NCBI RefSeq assembly: GCF_030687395.1
Contig: NZ_CP117430.1
Location: 1,860,001 to 1,924,000 of the forward strand
DNA: 64,000 bases
Origin: Pseudomonas wuhanensis
GTDB taxonomy: Bacteria > Pseudomonadota > Gammaproteobacteria > Pseudomonadales > Pseudomonadaceae
Reading direction: 5' to 3'
Part shown: one piece after another, positions 19,107 to 27,510 of the stretch
Position numbering within the stretch: position 1 is the stretch's first letter
Layout: every line of letters begins with the position of its first letter
Notes under the pieces: model-generated
The model's input: only the letters and a program-made list of their open reading frames with translations
Told to the model about the DNA's origin: nothing
Database searches by the model: none
Made by a program: the position numbers and the translations under genes

Positions 19107-21134
19107 ATGGTTAATCGGACTGTGCAGTGGTTCATCGCTCCGGAAGTAAGCGGTGATGAGCCCCTTTTACTGTTTTCTGCCTGTGACGCGGGTTATCTCG
19201 GTTATGCCATCTCTTTGATCAAAAGTGTAGATCTGTATTCTCCAGGTGCTACCTTCTTTTTACACGTCATCAATCCCGGTGCGGACACTGTGAGCCGTAT
19301 CGGAATCCTGTCTGGCTGTTTGGTGTCGACACGACTCAGCGTATCATTCGAAACCATTGATCTTTCAGCTCTGAATATAGATCAGCAGCGCGCTTATTAC
19401 GCCAGTGCCCGCTTTCTGCAACTTTCCAATATTCTGTCTGTATTTTCTGTTCCTGTGTTCAGTATTGATGCTGATTCGTTGGTGGTTAATCCGTTTGATT
19501 TTGATTTTTCGAACAAAACAGACGCCGACGTCATTATTGTTCGGCGAAACCTGACCGAGGATCAGCCAGAGCATTTGGCTATTGCTACGGGGTCTATCTG
19601 GCTGGCTCCTTCGGAAGGGATTATTCGGTTGCTGAGAGAAGTCTCCAGCGAAATCGACAAGGGCGTTGTTGAGCGCTCTCTAGAATGGTTCGTCGATCAA
19701 AGGTTGTTTTTCAGGCAGATGAACGCATATGCCGATCAGCTCAAGTTTTACAATTTGAAGCGTAAATATGCCGATTGGACATTTTCCACTTCCAGCATTC
19801 TCTGGGCCGGCAAAGGCGGTCTCAAACTTTATGACTTGCGTTTTTTTCTGCTTCAGAACCTGCTATGCGACGACGCGCAAAAACGTACCATTAGCCATCA
19901 TCTGGCTGAAGAGTTTTTTACTGTAGACAACTCACTTGCCAATGAATGGATTCGTTCACGGATAGCCACGGCAGTAGAAGGGAAGTACCTCCAGAGCCTT
20001 AGTAATCGGTCCCTGAACCTGGAAGCGTCCACCCGGACTATTGCCTTTTACATTCCCAGACTCGACCTTCCCTGGAAGAGGATGCCGGCAACGTCAACCC
20101 AGTTTCCCGTGGTCAGTGATGACGTTATCGATTTGCGTTTGCGCTGGAAGGAATTTGCCGTGCGCATGGCTAATGCGCTTGAGCGTGCCGGTCTGACCGT
20201 CAATGTTATCGAGTTGCCAGGCTGGGAAATCGATCGTGAAAGAATTGACGCGGATGGCGCTGCTCTCGCGTTTGTTCCCCATCGATGTCACCTGAACTTT
20301 TTGGATGGCAAGACTCCGGTGTTGTTTTACATGCAAGAGTTCTTTCGATGGGCTTTTGTTGTCGATGGGCGGGGATGGAGTGCAGCGTCCAGCGTGTATC
20401 CCGTTGCACGAAATATCAACTCTGATAAGGCACAAACGTCTTTTAACGAATATCGAGCGCGTCTTGTGGATGGTCGCTTGGCTAGCAAGTTTGCCCAGCA
20501 AACTGCCAAGTCGAAGAGACAGTTGATTGATGAAGGTTTGTTACCATTTGATATCGGTGGCCGCTGGTTCCCCCGTCGCACTCTGCGCCCCTATATTTTT
20601 TTTCCTCTGCAGATTCCTACAGATCAATCGATTCAATTGTTCTCCGATTTTTCGGAACAAGTGCTTGTTGAGTCGTTGGTGGAATGGGCGAAGGAAAATG
20701 GCGTCACTGTGGTGCTGAAGCCTCATCCTGCAAACATGAAGAGCATGAAGCCTTTCGAGAAAATGGTCGATGATACGTACATTTTTTACAGCGAAGCCAA
20801 TGTTCAGGATTTGATCGCGCATGCTACTGCGGTTTATACCATTAACAGTGGCGTGGGTTTTGAGGCGCTGCTGCAAGTCAAGCCCGTTGTCACTTTCGGT
20901 CGCGTCGAGTACGACTGTGTTACATTCAACGCGACGCCGGCCACTTTGGATGAGGCTTGGGGTTATGTTCAGAACAGTACCGCAGCTGAGTTGGAAGTAA
21001 GATACAAGAATTTTGTAGATTGGTTTCTTGAATGCTATGCGGTGGATATGTCTCAACCGGAAGCGTCAAAGGCCCGACTGGATGAAATTGCAGCGCAAGT
21101 TCTTTCGATAATTTCACAATTTGTTGTGCGCTGA
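19107..21134 (+). CDS. two-domain protein: GT8-like half plus KpsC/KpsS-like capsule-synthesis half
   Basis: A 675-residue protein. The N-terminal half (about 1-270) has LLLFSACDAGYLGYAISLIKS and PVFSIDADSLVVNPFDF, a GT-A fold with a D-x-D metal site. The C-terminal half (about 310-675) has FFPLQIPTDQSI, VVLKPHPANMKSM and VYTINSGVGFEALLQVKPVV followed by TFGRVEYD, the order of motifs in the Capsule_synth family that includes the beta-Kdo transferases KpsC and KpsS and the Kdo domain of WbbB. The start is ATG 19107 with AAGG upstream; a GTG at 19083 would add eight residues. It lies directly before wzm, the position expected for a chain-finishing enzyme. An eight-T run is at 20596-20603. Kdo as donor is inference. 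Confidence 0.8.
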   Translation: MVNRTVQWFIAPEVSGDEPLLLFSACDAGYLGYAISLIKSVDLYSPGATFFLHVINPGADTVSRIGILSGCLVSTRLSVSFETIDLSALNIDQQRAYYASARFLQLSNILSVFSVPVFSIDADSLVVNPFDFDFSNKTDADVIIVRRNLTEDQPEHLAIATGSIWLAPSEGIIRLLREVSSEIDKGVVERSLEWFVDQRLFFRQMNAYADQLKFYNLKRKYADWTFSTSSILWAGKGGLKLYDLRFFLLQNLLCDDAQKRTISHHLAEEFFTVDNSLANEWIRSRIATAVEGKYLQSLSNRSLNLEASTRTIAFYIPRLDLPWKRMPATSTQFPVVSDDVIDLRLRWKEFAVRMANALERAGLTVNVIELPGWEIDRERIDADGAALAFVPHRCHLNFLDGKTPVLFYMQEFFRWAFVVDGRGWSAASSVYPVARNINSDKAQTSFNEYRARLVDGRLASKFAQQTAKSKRQLIDEGLLPFDIGGRWFPRRTLRPYIFFPLQIPTDQSIQLFSDFSEQVLVESLVEWAKENGVTVVLKPHPANMKSMKPFEKMVDDTYIFYSEANVQDLIAHATAVYTINSGVGFEALLQVKPVVTFGRVEYDCVTFNATPATLDEAWGYVQNSTAAELEVRYKNFVDWFLECYAVDMSQPEASKARLDEIAAQVLSIISQFVVR

Positions 21135-21149
21135 GGATAGATCGTCACT

Positions 21150-21941
21150 ATGATCGCAAGTATTATCAACTCAAGTTTAGCCCTGGCACGTCGCAGTATT
21201 GTCATGCAAATAAAGCAGCATGCATTGGGTTATGCTTGGACGCTAATCATCCCGATGCTTTACGCCGGCTGTTATATCTTTGTAAAACGTCAACTCAACG
21301 GTGAAGCCACCCACACGGTGGAAGGAAGCTGGGATGTATTGCGTGCCTTTGCCGGGATCACACTGTTTCAGTGCTGGATGCATATGGTTCAGGAAACTTC
21401 CGAATTCATTCGACGCAATCGTGGTTTGCTCAAGGGCATGAATGTGGGGCCCGTTCCTTTCGTGCTGGCCGTTGCGTTTGAGGGCGTTATCGCGCTGGTT
21501 ATCAGAGTGGTACTGATCCTGATTGCTGTTCCTGTACTCGGGCTTACGTTGCCCACGGATATCTCGTCATGGCTTTGGTTTTTCTGCAGTCTGATTGCCT
21601 TGTTGATATCGGCTACCATGCTCGGCCTGCTGTTGGCGCCCTGGGCTGTACTATACGCCGATGTGCGTAAAGGCCTCAGTTCAATCAGCTTGCCGATGAT
21701 TCTGATTTCCCCCATTTTTTATGCGGCCCTTGAGCAAAAAAGTGGCGCGTTGTTTTGGGTGAATGTTTTCAACCCTATTGCCTCTCCTCTGGCGGTCATC
21801 TCCCGATCCCTGCACGGTGAGGCGTCTGTTTATATGCTCCCGATGTTGATCGCGATGGGGGTTTCGCTTCTGGTACTGTGTTGGCTGATCAAGTCCTTGA
21901 GTCGTCAGGTGCCAATTCTTCTTGAACGGATGGGTAACTGA
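21150..21941 (+). CDS. wzm: polysaccharide ABC exporter, permease subunit
   Basis: Inner-membrane half of an ABC-2 type exporter for undecaprenyl-linked polysaccharide. The 263 residues show a short amphipathic N terminus (LALARRSIVMQIKQHALGYAWTLIIPMLYA) and six hydrophobic helices, with FIRRNRGLLKGMNVGP, typical of Wzm/KpsM permeases, between helices two and three. The next gene, starting at the last base of this one, is the matching ATPase. Length (about 260) is normal. Confidence 0.92.
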   Translation: MIASIINSSLALARRSIVMQIKQHALGYAWTLIIPMLYAGCYIFVKRQLNGEATHTVEGSWDVLRAFAGITLFQCWMHMVQETSEFIRRNRGLLKGMNVGPVPFVLAVAFEGVIALVIRVVLILIAVPVLGLTLPTDISSWLWFFCSLIALLISATMLGLLLAPWAVLYADVRKGLSSISLPMILISPIFYAALEQKSGALFWVNVFNPIASPLAVISRSLHGEASVYMLPMLIAMGVSLLVLCWLIKSLSRQVPILLERMGN

Positions 21942-23134
21942 TGAGTGCTTTGCTTGAAATCGACGGTTTGTGGAAGAAGTATTCCAGGGATCTGAAATCA
22001 TCCGTCAAATATGCATCTAAAGACTTGCTGCGGGGGGCGTTGTCACGAGGCGCAGCATCCACTGAATTGCGCGACTCTGAGTTTTGGGCTCTGCGGGATA
22101 TCAATGTTTCGTTGCGCAGAGGCGAAGTACTTGGAGTATTGGGACATAACGGCGCAGGAAAGAGCACGTTACTCAAGTGCATAGCGGGAAAGCTCGTTGC
22201 CGACCGCGGCAAGATTTCTCGCAAAGGGGAAATCGGATTCCTGCTCGAAATGAGTGCCGGATTTGTGCCTTCCATGACGGGCAGGGACAACGTATCTGTA
22301 CGTGGTCAGCTTATGGGGAAATCCGGCAAAGAGCTCAAACACTACATTAGCGCTGTTCAGGATTTCGCCGGGCTCAATGAGTTTTTCGATTCCCCTGTGC
22401 AATTTTACAGCTCGGGGATGAAATCCCGTCTGGGATTTGCTGCCTCCACGGTCATTGAGCCCGACATCCTGATCATCGATGAAGTGCTCGCGGTGGGTGA
22501 TCTTTCATTTCGGCTGCAGTGTTATGAACGAGTCAATGAGCTGGCAAGGAATGCTGCGGTGTTGTTTGTCTCTCATTCCATCGGACAAGTTGCACGCATG
22601 TGCGATCGCGGTTTCTTTCTTGAGAAGGGCCGGGTCATTTTTGATGGCGGCATACAACAAGCCATTTCCATCTACCAGGACAAGTTGGGTGACCAAAGCG
22701 AGAAGAAACGCGGTCACGTGTTGAATCCGGAACTGGTGTCATTTGACTTGTTGATTGATGGAAGCGTACTGCCTTCGGGACAGACTATCCCTTATGGCGC
22801 GCAAATGGCTCTGGATATCGATGTTTCCAGGCTGCCTGCCAATGCTCAGGTCTGTGTATTTTTAAGAGACAGTTCGCAAGGTGTTCTCATGGATTGGAAC
22901 TCAGCTCGTTGTAACTTGAGTTGGCCTGACGCTGCCAGTCGGCTGGTCGCTCAGTTGGGCGGCGCAGAGTTGGCCCCTGGCCCCTATTCCTTGTCCATCC
23001 AGGTAATGAGCCCGGATGGGGTCAGTCACCTGTCCTTGTCAGAAAGTGTTGCATTCAGGGTCAGTGGAGAATACTTGAATGCCGTGCCTGTACAGAAGCT
23101 TGCTGACTGGCGGTTTGGAGGGCCCCAGGTATGA
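21941..23134 (+). CDS. wzt: polysaccharide ABC exporter, ATPase with C-terminal carbohydrate-binding domain
   Basis: The 397-residue ATPase has Walker A GHNGAGKST at residues 68-76, signature YSSGMKSRLGFA near 150, Walker B DILIIDEVLAVGD just after it and the switch His in FVSHS. Residues about 245-397 form an extra beta-rich domain (VSFDLLIDGSVLPSGQTIPYG ... ALDIDV) like the Wzt C-terminal domain that binds the non-reducing-end cap of O-antigen chains. Such a domain occurs in exporters that only release capped chains, so a terminal modification should exist in this pathway. Overlaps the next gene by 4 bases. Confidence 0.93.
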   Translation: MSALLEIDGLWKKYSRDLKSSVKYASKDLLRGALSRGAASTELRDSEFWALRDINVSLRRGEVLGVLGHNGAGKSTLLKCIAGKLVADRGKISRKGEIGFLLEMSAGFVPSMTGRDNVSVRGQLMGKSGKELKHYISAVQDFAGLNEFFDSPVQFYSSGMKSRLGFAASTVIEPDILIIDEVLAVGDLSFRLQCYERVNELARNAAVLFVSHSIGQVARMCDRGFFLEKGRVIFDGGIQQAISIYQDKLGDQSEKKRGHVLNPELVSFDLLIDGSVLPSGQTIPYGAQMALDIDVSRLPANAQVCVFLRDSSQGVLMDWNSARCNLSWPDAASRLVAQLGGAELAPGPYSLSIQVMSPDGVSHLSLSESVAFRVSGEYLNAVPVQKLADWRFGGPQV

Positions 23135-24051
23135 ACCTGCAGACCGACGATCATCCAACGGAAATGGCTAGAAACACTGTTCTGACGCCGGTCCGCGTCT
23201 TTGTAGCCGCCACCCCGGCTGAATGGCTGCCAATGCGAGTGCTGGAATTTTCGATCAGAGAGCGGTCTTCGCTGCCGGTCGAACTGTCGGCGATTTATAG
23301 CCATCAGCGACCAATCCCTCAGCCTAAGTGCCTGGAAAACCGGGCCCGTACACCGTTTTCCTTTCAGCGGTTCCTCATCCCGGAGTTGTGTCAGTTCAAA
23401 GGGCGAGCCATTTATATGGACGCCGACATGCAAGTCTTTGATGACATTGAAGGGCTTTGGAACCAGTCGTTTTTTGACAATCACCTGTTGACGGTAGAGA
23501 GCGGCACTCAAGGCCGCCGCTCGCAATTCAGCGTCATGGTGTTGGACTGCGAGCGATTAAACTGGAAGATAGAAGATATTGTCGCTGATCTGGACAGTGG
23601 GGCGCTTGAATACCGCACATTGATGTTCGAAATGAGCGTTGCAAAGAAAATCGGCTACTCGGTGCCAGTGACATGGAACTCTCTGGAGCACTACTCGGCT
23701 GGGCAGACGTCATTGCTGCATTACACCGACATGAACACTCAACCTTGGGTCTCTCTCGAGAATCCAAACGGTCATGTCTGGATGGCGTGCCTTAGAAGAG
23801 CTATCGAAAGCGGCTTTATTAGCCGTGCCGAGGTCGCGAGGGAGGTTGACCAGCGTCATGTAAGGCCAACGCTGTTAGCCCAGATCGACTCTGGCATAGA
23901 TCATACGTCTGAGTTGAGTGTCACTGCGGTGATTCGTGATTTTGCGTTTCAGGCGCCTTATCACAAGTTGGGCAAGAAATGGCTGGGTCGACTCAGAACC
24001 CGCACGCTGTATTACGTACGACTGTGCCAATATCTCATTAAAAAACTGTGA
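23131..24051 (+). CDS. GT8-like glycosyltransferase (paralogue of 14242-15186)
   Basis: A 306-residue transferase with FSFQRFLIPELCQFKGRAIY followed by MDADMQVFDDI, the D-x-D centre, then FSVMVLDCERLNW, WNSLEHYSAGQ and LLHYTDMNTQPW. All motifs align in order with the first GT8-like protein of the locus, so they probably arose by duplication and now add related residues. It is coupled to wzt by a 4-base overlap, which is unusual because wzt often ends such operons. An in-frame ATG at residue 12 is an alternative start. The basic C terminus (KKWLGRLRTRTLYYVRL) suggests membrane binding. Confidence 0.85.
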   Translation: MNLQTDDHPTEMARNTVLTPVRVFVAATPAEWLPMRVLEFSIRERSSLPVELSAIYSHQRPIPQPKCLENRARTPFSFQRFLIPELCQFKGRAIYMDADMQVFDDIEGLWNQSFFDNHLLTVESGTQGRRSQFSVMVLDCERLNWKIEDIVADLDSGALEYRTLMFEMSVAKKIGYSVPVTWNSLEHYSAGQTSLLHYTDMNTQPWVSLENPNGHVWMACLRRAIESGFISRAEVAREVDQRHVRPTLLAQIDSGIDHTSELSVTAVIRDFAFQAPYHKLGKKWLGRLRTRTLYYVRLCQYLIKKL

Positions 24052-24073
24052 CCGGAGCCAGTATCACTTTTTG

Positions 24074-24098
24074 AAAAGGGCACCTTGTATCGGTGCCC
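24074..24098 (-). terminator. terminator of the reverse-strand GT2 gene
   Basis: Stem gggcacc (24078-24084) and ggtgccc (24092-24098) with a 7-base loop. Read on the minus strand it is followed by TTTT (24074-24077 complement), so it ends transcription of the gene at 24110-25117; on the plus strand no T run follows. Confidence 0.7.
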
Positions 24099-24109
24099 GC
24101 TGCGCCGAC

Positions 24110-25117
24110 CTAAATCTTGTTCAGGCAGATGGCCAGAATGAGGCTGATGTTACCTGCCAGAGTCTGGCGATAAACACCTGATTTTTTCATGAGGCGAAAC
24201 CTCTTGAAGATCGAGCTTTGACGTCCTTGTTTGAAGTCATTCAATATCTGCCGGTTCAGGGGTGTTAGCTCCCCTTCAAGCAATTCAAGAATCTGCACAT
24301 TTGAATCACTCCAGCGGCTGAAGCGTCCGTCGATCAACTTACCGATACGTATCATGCGTTCTTTGAAGCCGGAATTGGCACCGATGACATTGCCACCGTG
24401 CTGGCGGTAGTCCAGCGTCGGTTCTGAGTCGTAGATTACGTTTCCGCCACAGGCCGTCGTTAAGAGATAGGTAAGCCAGTCGTGCGCGACAATGGTCATG
24501 GCGTGTGGGGTCTTGTTCAAGAGGTCCCGTGCTACGCCATTGAGGAGCATGGTATTGGCGCCGGCAATGCTTTGGATCAGCGCATTCTGGAAGACCGGGG
24601 CTCGTTTGAAGTCAGGTGAAAAACCAATAATTCTGCGGTTTTCGTCGATAAGGCGAGTTCGCGAACAATATAGGGCCGGCAGATCGGCGGGTAACGACTG
24701 CAATTGTCGGATACTTCTTTCCAGCTTGTTATCGAACCAGATATCGTCCTGATCACTGAATGCAAAAAAATCCGCTTTTATATTCTCGTTTCTTACCAGC
24801 GACATGAAGTTTTCAGCAAAGCCTGCACGCGGACCGCTGAACACTTGTATGCGTTGTGCGTTGATCAGATCCTGGTAATTTTCAAGCAGTGCAAGAGTCC
24901 CATCGGTAGAACCATCATCCGAAATGTATAGCGTCCACTTTTGATGTGTCTGGGCAATGAAGGAATCAATTTGTTCTTTGAGAAATGCGTAGCCGTTAAA
25001 CGTACACAGAAGTATTGCTACTTCAGGGGGCGTCGGTGAATTCCTTGAGGTTTCGACGAATAGCTCAGCGTCTGATCTACCGGACAGGGGCGGTTGCTGG
25101 TCCATGCGTCCTCGCAT
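24110..25117 (-). CDS. GT2-family glycosyltransferase (rhamnosyltransferase-like)
   Basis: A 335-residue family 2 transferase: VAILLCTFNGYAFLKEQIDSF at about residue 33, YISDDGSTDGT, and the catalytic FSDQDDIWFDNKL, then HDWLTYLLTTACGG and YRQHGGNVIGANSGF. These motifs match the GT2 at 8214-9137 and rhamnosyltransferase-like enzymes. It is the only gene of the locus on the minus strand, converging on the wzt operon. The start is uncertain: ATG 25117 has little upstream signal, ATG 25105 has GAGGA close before it. Probably separately expressed. Confidence 0.87.
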   Translation of the reverse strand: MRGRMDQQPPLSGRSDAELFVETSRNSPTPPEVAILLCTFNGYAFLKEQIDSFIAQTHQKWTLYISDDGSTDGTLALLENYQDLINAQRIQVFSGPRAGFAENFMSLVRNENIKADFFAFSDQDDIWFDNKLERSIRQLQSLPADLPALYCSRTRLIDENRRIIGFSPDFKRAPVFQNALIQSIAGANTMLLNGVARDLLNKTPHAMTIVAHDWLTYLLTTACGGNVIYDSEPTLDYRQHGGNVIGANSGFKERMIRIGKLIDGRFSRWSDSNVQILELLEGELTPLNRQILNDFKQGRQSSIFKRFRLMKKSGVYRQTLAGNISLILAICLNKI

Positions 25118-25403
25118 CTTGAGTTTAAAAATTGCATTCTTAATATGTTAAAAAAAGACTGATATCCACTTGACATCATTTCGGATGATAGAGCGGCCGT
25201 CGGGAATGCGCACAACGCGTGCATTTTATCTGTCTGGAAGGTTTAATCTCTACTTTTTTACGCTTTACTAGCGACTAGAGTGAATACTGAAGCGTGCCCG
25301 GACCCTCGGTGCCTGCTTCGCTTGTCGAAGGAATTGTTCTGTGACTGTGGTGCGATCCCTGCATGGTTTGGACTAACTGAGATCAAAAATGGAAGGAAGG
25401 GGA
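25118..25403. promoter_or_regulatory. divergent intergenic region between the GT2 and wbpM-like genes
   Basis: A 286-base A/T-rich spacer between two divergently transcribed genes, so it should hold both promoters. The only clear element is the strong GGAAGGAAGGGGA ribosome binding site before the wbpM-like start at 25404. I could not place -10/-35 boxes with confidence. Confidence 0.4.
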
Positions 25404-27398
25404 ATGGACAAACTGCGGATATTCCTTTTGGGAATGCCTCGCCAGAGAAAGCGCCTGATTCAGGTGATCATGGACGTGTTCCTGGTCTGGATCTCGCTGT
25501 GGGGTTCGTTCGTGGTTCGATTGGGTATAGACGATTTGCTTGAGCCTTTGAGGGCTCACCTGTGGTTGTTTCTCTGCGCACCAGTGATTGCGATTCCTCT
25601 ATTCATTCGATTTGGTATGTATCGGGCAGTCATGCGCTACTTTGGCAACGATGCGTTGATAGCCATTATCAAGGCGGTCAGCCTTTCTGCGCTCGTTTTA
25701 GCTGTGGTCGTTTTCTGGTACAGCAACCACCAAGCCGTCGTCCCACGCTCCATCATTTTCAACTACTGGTGGCTAAGCCTCGTCATCATCGGCGGCCTGC
25801 GCCTGTGCATGCGCCAATACTTCATGGGCGACTGGTTCACCGCCGCCCAGCACGTACCGTTCACCAGTCGCGATGACGGCCTGACCAAAGTCGCCATCTA
25901 CGGCGCAGGCGTGGCAGGCAATCAGTTGGTTGCTGCATTGCGCATGGGACGGGTGATGCGCCCCGTGGCATTCATCGACGACGACCCCAGCATCTCCGAT
26001 CGCTCTATCTCAGGCCTTCAGGTCTACAAACCCAAACACATCCAGCAGATGATCGACGTCACCGGCGCCCAGGAAATTCTCCTGGCCCTACCGTCATCCA
26101 CCCGCGCACGACGCCGGGAAATTCTCAATCTGCTGGAAGGCTATCCGCTTCACGTACGAAGTGTTCCGAACTTCACCGATCTGGCCAGCGGCCGGGTCAA
26201 GGTTGAAGACATTCAGGAAGTCGATATCGCTGACTTGCTGGGCCGTGATGCCGTGCCAGCCCAGGCTGATTTGCTTGAGCGCTGTATCAAAGGCAAGACC
26301 GTGATGGTCACTGGCGCTGGCGGGTCGATCGGTTCTGAGCTGTGCCGGCAGATTTTCTCCCTTGGCCCGACCACGCTTCTGCTGTTTGAGCACAGTGAGT
26401 TCAACCTCTACAGCATCCTGTCGGAATTGGAGCAACGCGCCTGCCGTGAGTCGGTAACGGTCAAGTTGCTGCCCATCCTCGGCTCCATTCGTCATCCGCA
26501 CAAACTGCTTGATGTGATGAAGACCTGGCGCGTAGATACCGTTTATCACGCAGCCGCTTATAAACATGTGCCGATGGTCGAGCACAACATTGCCGAAGGT
26601 GTGCTGAACAACGTCATTGGCACGTTGAACACCGCTCAGGCTGCCTTGCAGTCGGGTGTGGCCAACTTTGTGTTGATCTCCACCGATAAAGCGGTTCGTC
26701 CGACCAACATCATGGGCAGCACCAAGCGTCTGGCGGAGTTGACCCTTCAGGCACTCAGTCGTGAAGTCGCCCCGGTATTGTTTGGCGACAAGGCCAATGT
26801 ATCCCGGGTCAACAAAACCCGTTTCACCATGGTTCGTTTTGGCAATGTGCTTGGGTCGTCCGGTTCGGTGATTCCGTTGTTCCACAGCCAAATCAAATCC
26901 GGTGGGCCGTTGACGGTCACGCACCCGAAGATCACCCGTTACTTCATGACCATTCCCGAAGCCGCCCAACTGGTGATCCAGGCCGGTTCCATGGGGCAGG
27001 GCGGTGATGTGTTCGTGCTGGACATGGGGGAGCCGGTGAAGATCATCGAGCTGGCGGAGAAGATGATTCACCTGTCCGGTTTGAGCATCCGCTCGGAAAA
27101 GAACCTGCACGGTGACATTTCCATTGAGTTCACGGGGTTGCGCCCGGGCGAGAAGCTCTACGAAGAGTTGCTGATCGGGGATAACGTCGCTGCGACGCCA
27201 CATCCGATGATCATGACCGCCAACGAAGATCATTTGCCATGGGACGTGCTCAAAGGGCGTTTGACTGAGTTGTTGCTCGCGGTCGAGGAGGACGATTACT
27301 CCCGCGTGCGTCAGCTCCTGCGCGAAACGGTCAGCGGCTACACCCCCGACGGCGAGATCGTCGACTGGATCCACCAGCAACGCCGTCTCGAGCCCTGA
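25404..27398 (+). CDS. wbpM: WbpM-like UDP-GlcNAc 4,6-dehydratase (membrane-anchored)
   Basis: The 664-residue protein has four N-terminal membrane helices (to about residue 150), a first nucleotide-binding fold (VAIYGAGVAGNQL) and a second catalytic SDR domain with MVTGAGGSIGSELCRQIF near residue 300, HAAAYKHVPMVE and ISTDKAVRPTNIMGSTKRLAE, whose Met and Lys make the Ser-Met-Lys type active site described for WbpM. It supplies the 4-keto-6-deoxy intermediate for FucNAc or QuiNAc. ATG 25404 follows GGAAGGAAGGGGA and gives a length close to the 665 residues of P. aeruginosa WbpM; ATG 25389 has no such signal. Codon usage turns markedly more G/C rich after about 25.7 kb. Confidence 0.94.
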   Translation: MDKLRIFLLGMPRQRKRLIQVIMDVFLVWISLWGSFVVRLGIDDLLEPLRAHLWLFLCAPVIAIPLFIRFGMYRAVMRYFGNDALIAIIKAVSLSALVLAVVVFWYSNHQAVVPRSIIFNYWWLSLVIIGGLRLCMRQYFMGDWFTAAQHVPFTSRDDGLTKVAIYGAGVAGNQLVAALRMGRVMRPVAFIDDDPSISDRSISGLQVYKPKHIQQMIDVTGAQEILLALPSSTRARRREILNLLEGYPLHVRSVPNFTDLASGRVKVEDIQEVDIADLLGRDAVPAQADLLERCIKGKTVMVTGAGGSIGSELCRQIFSLGPTTLLLFEHSEFNLYSILSELEQRACRESVTVKLLPILGSIRHPHKLLDVMKTWRVDTVYHAAAYKHVPMVEHNIAEGVLNNVIGTLNTAQAALQSGVANFVLISTDKAVRPTNIMGSTKRLAELTLQALSREVAPVLFGDKANVSRVNKTRFTMVRFGNVLGSSGSVIPLFHSQIKSGGPLTVTHPKITRYFMTIPEAAQLVIQAGSMGQGGDVFVLDMGEPVKIIELAEKMIHLSGLSIRSEKNLHGDISIEFTGLRPGEKLYEELLIGDNVAATPHPMIMTANEDHLPWDVLKGRLTELLLAVEEDDYSRVRQLLRETVSGYTPDGEIVDWIHQQRRLEP

Positions 27399-27427
27399 TT
27401 GTTTCACATCCTGTAACGGACACATTT

Positions 27428-27481
27428 TTGACAGCTCCATCACATCGCCTAAGTTTAGGGAGCAGCTTCGGAAAAGCTGCT
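27428..27481 (+). promoter_or_regulatory. candidate comEA promoter and leader hairpin
   Basis: A perfect TTGACA (27428-27433) precedes a TAAGTT -10-like box (27450-27455) at 16 bases. Just downstream, agcagctt (27461-27468) pairs with aagctgct (27474-27481) and is followed by TTTC, so this hairpin may end wbpM transcripts or structure the comEA leader. Confidence 0.4.
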
Positions 27482-27510
27482 TTCTCAATCGATGTCATGG
27501 AGCTTCATTT

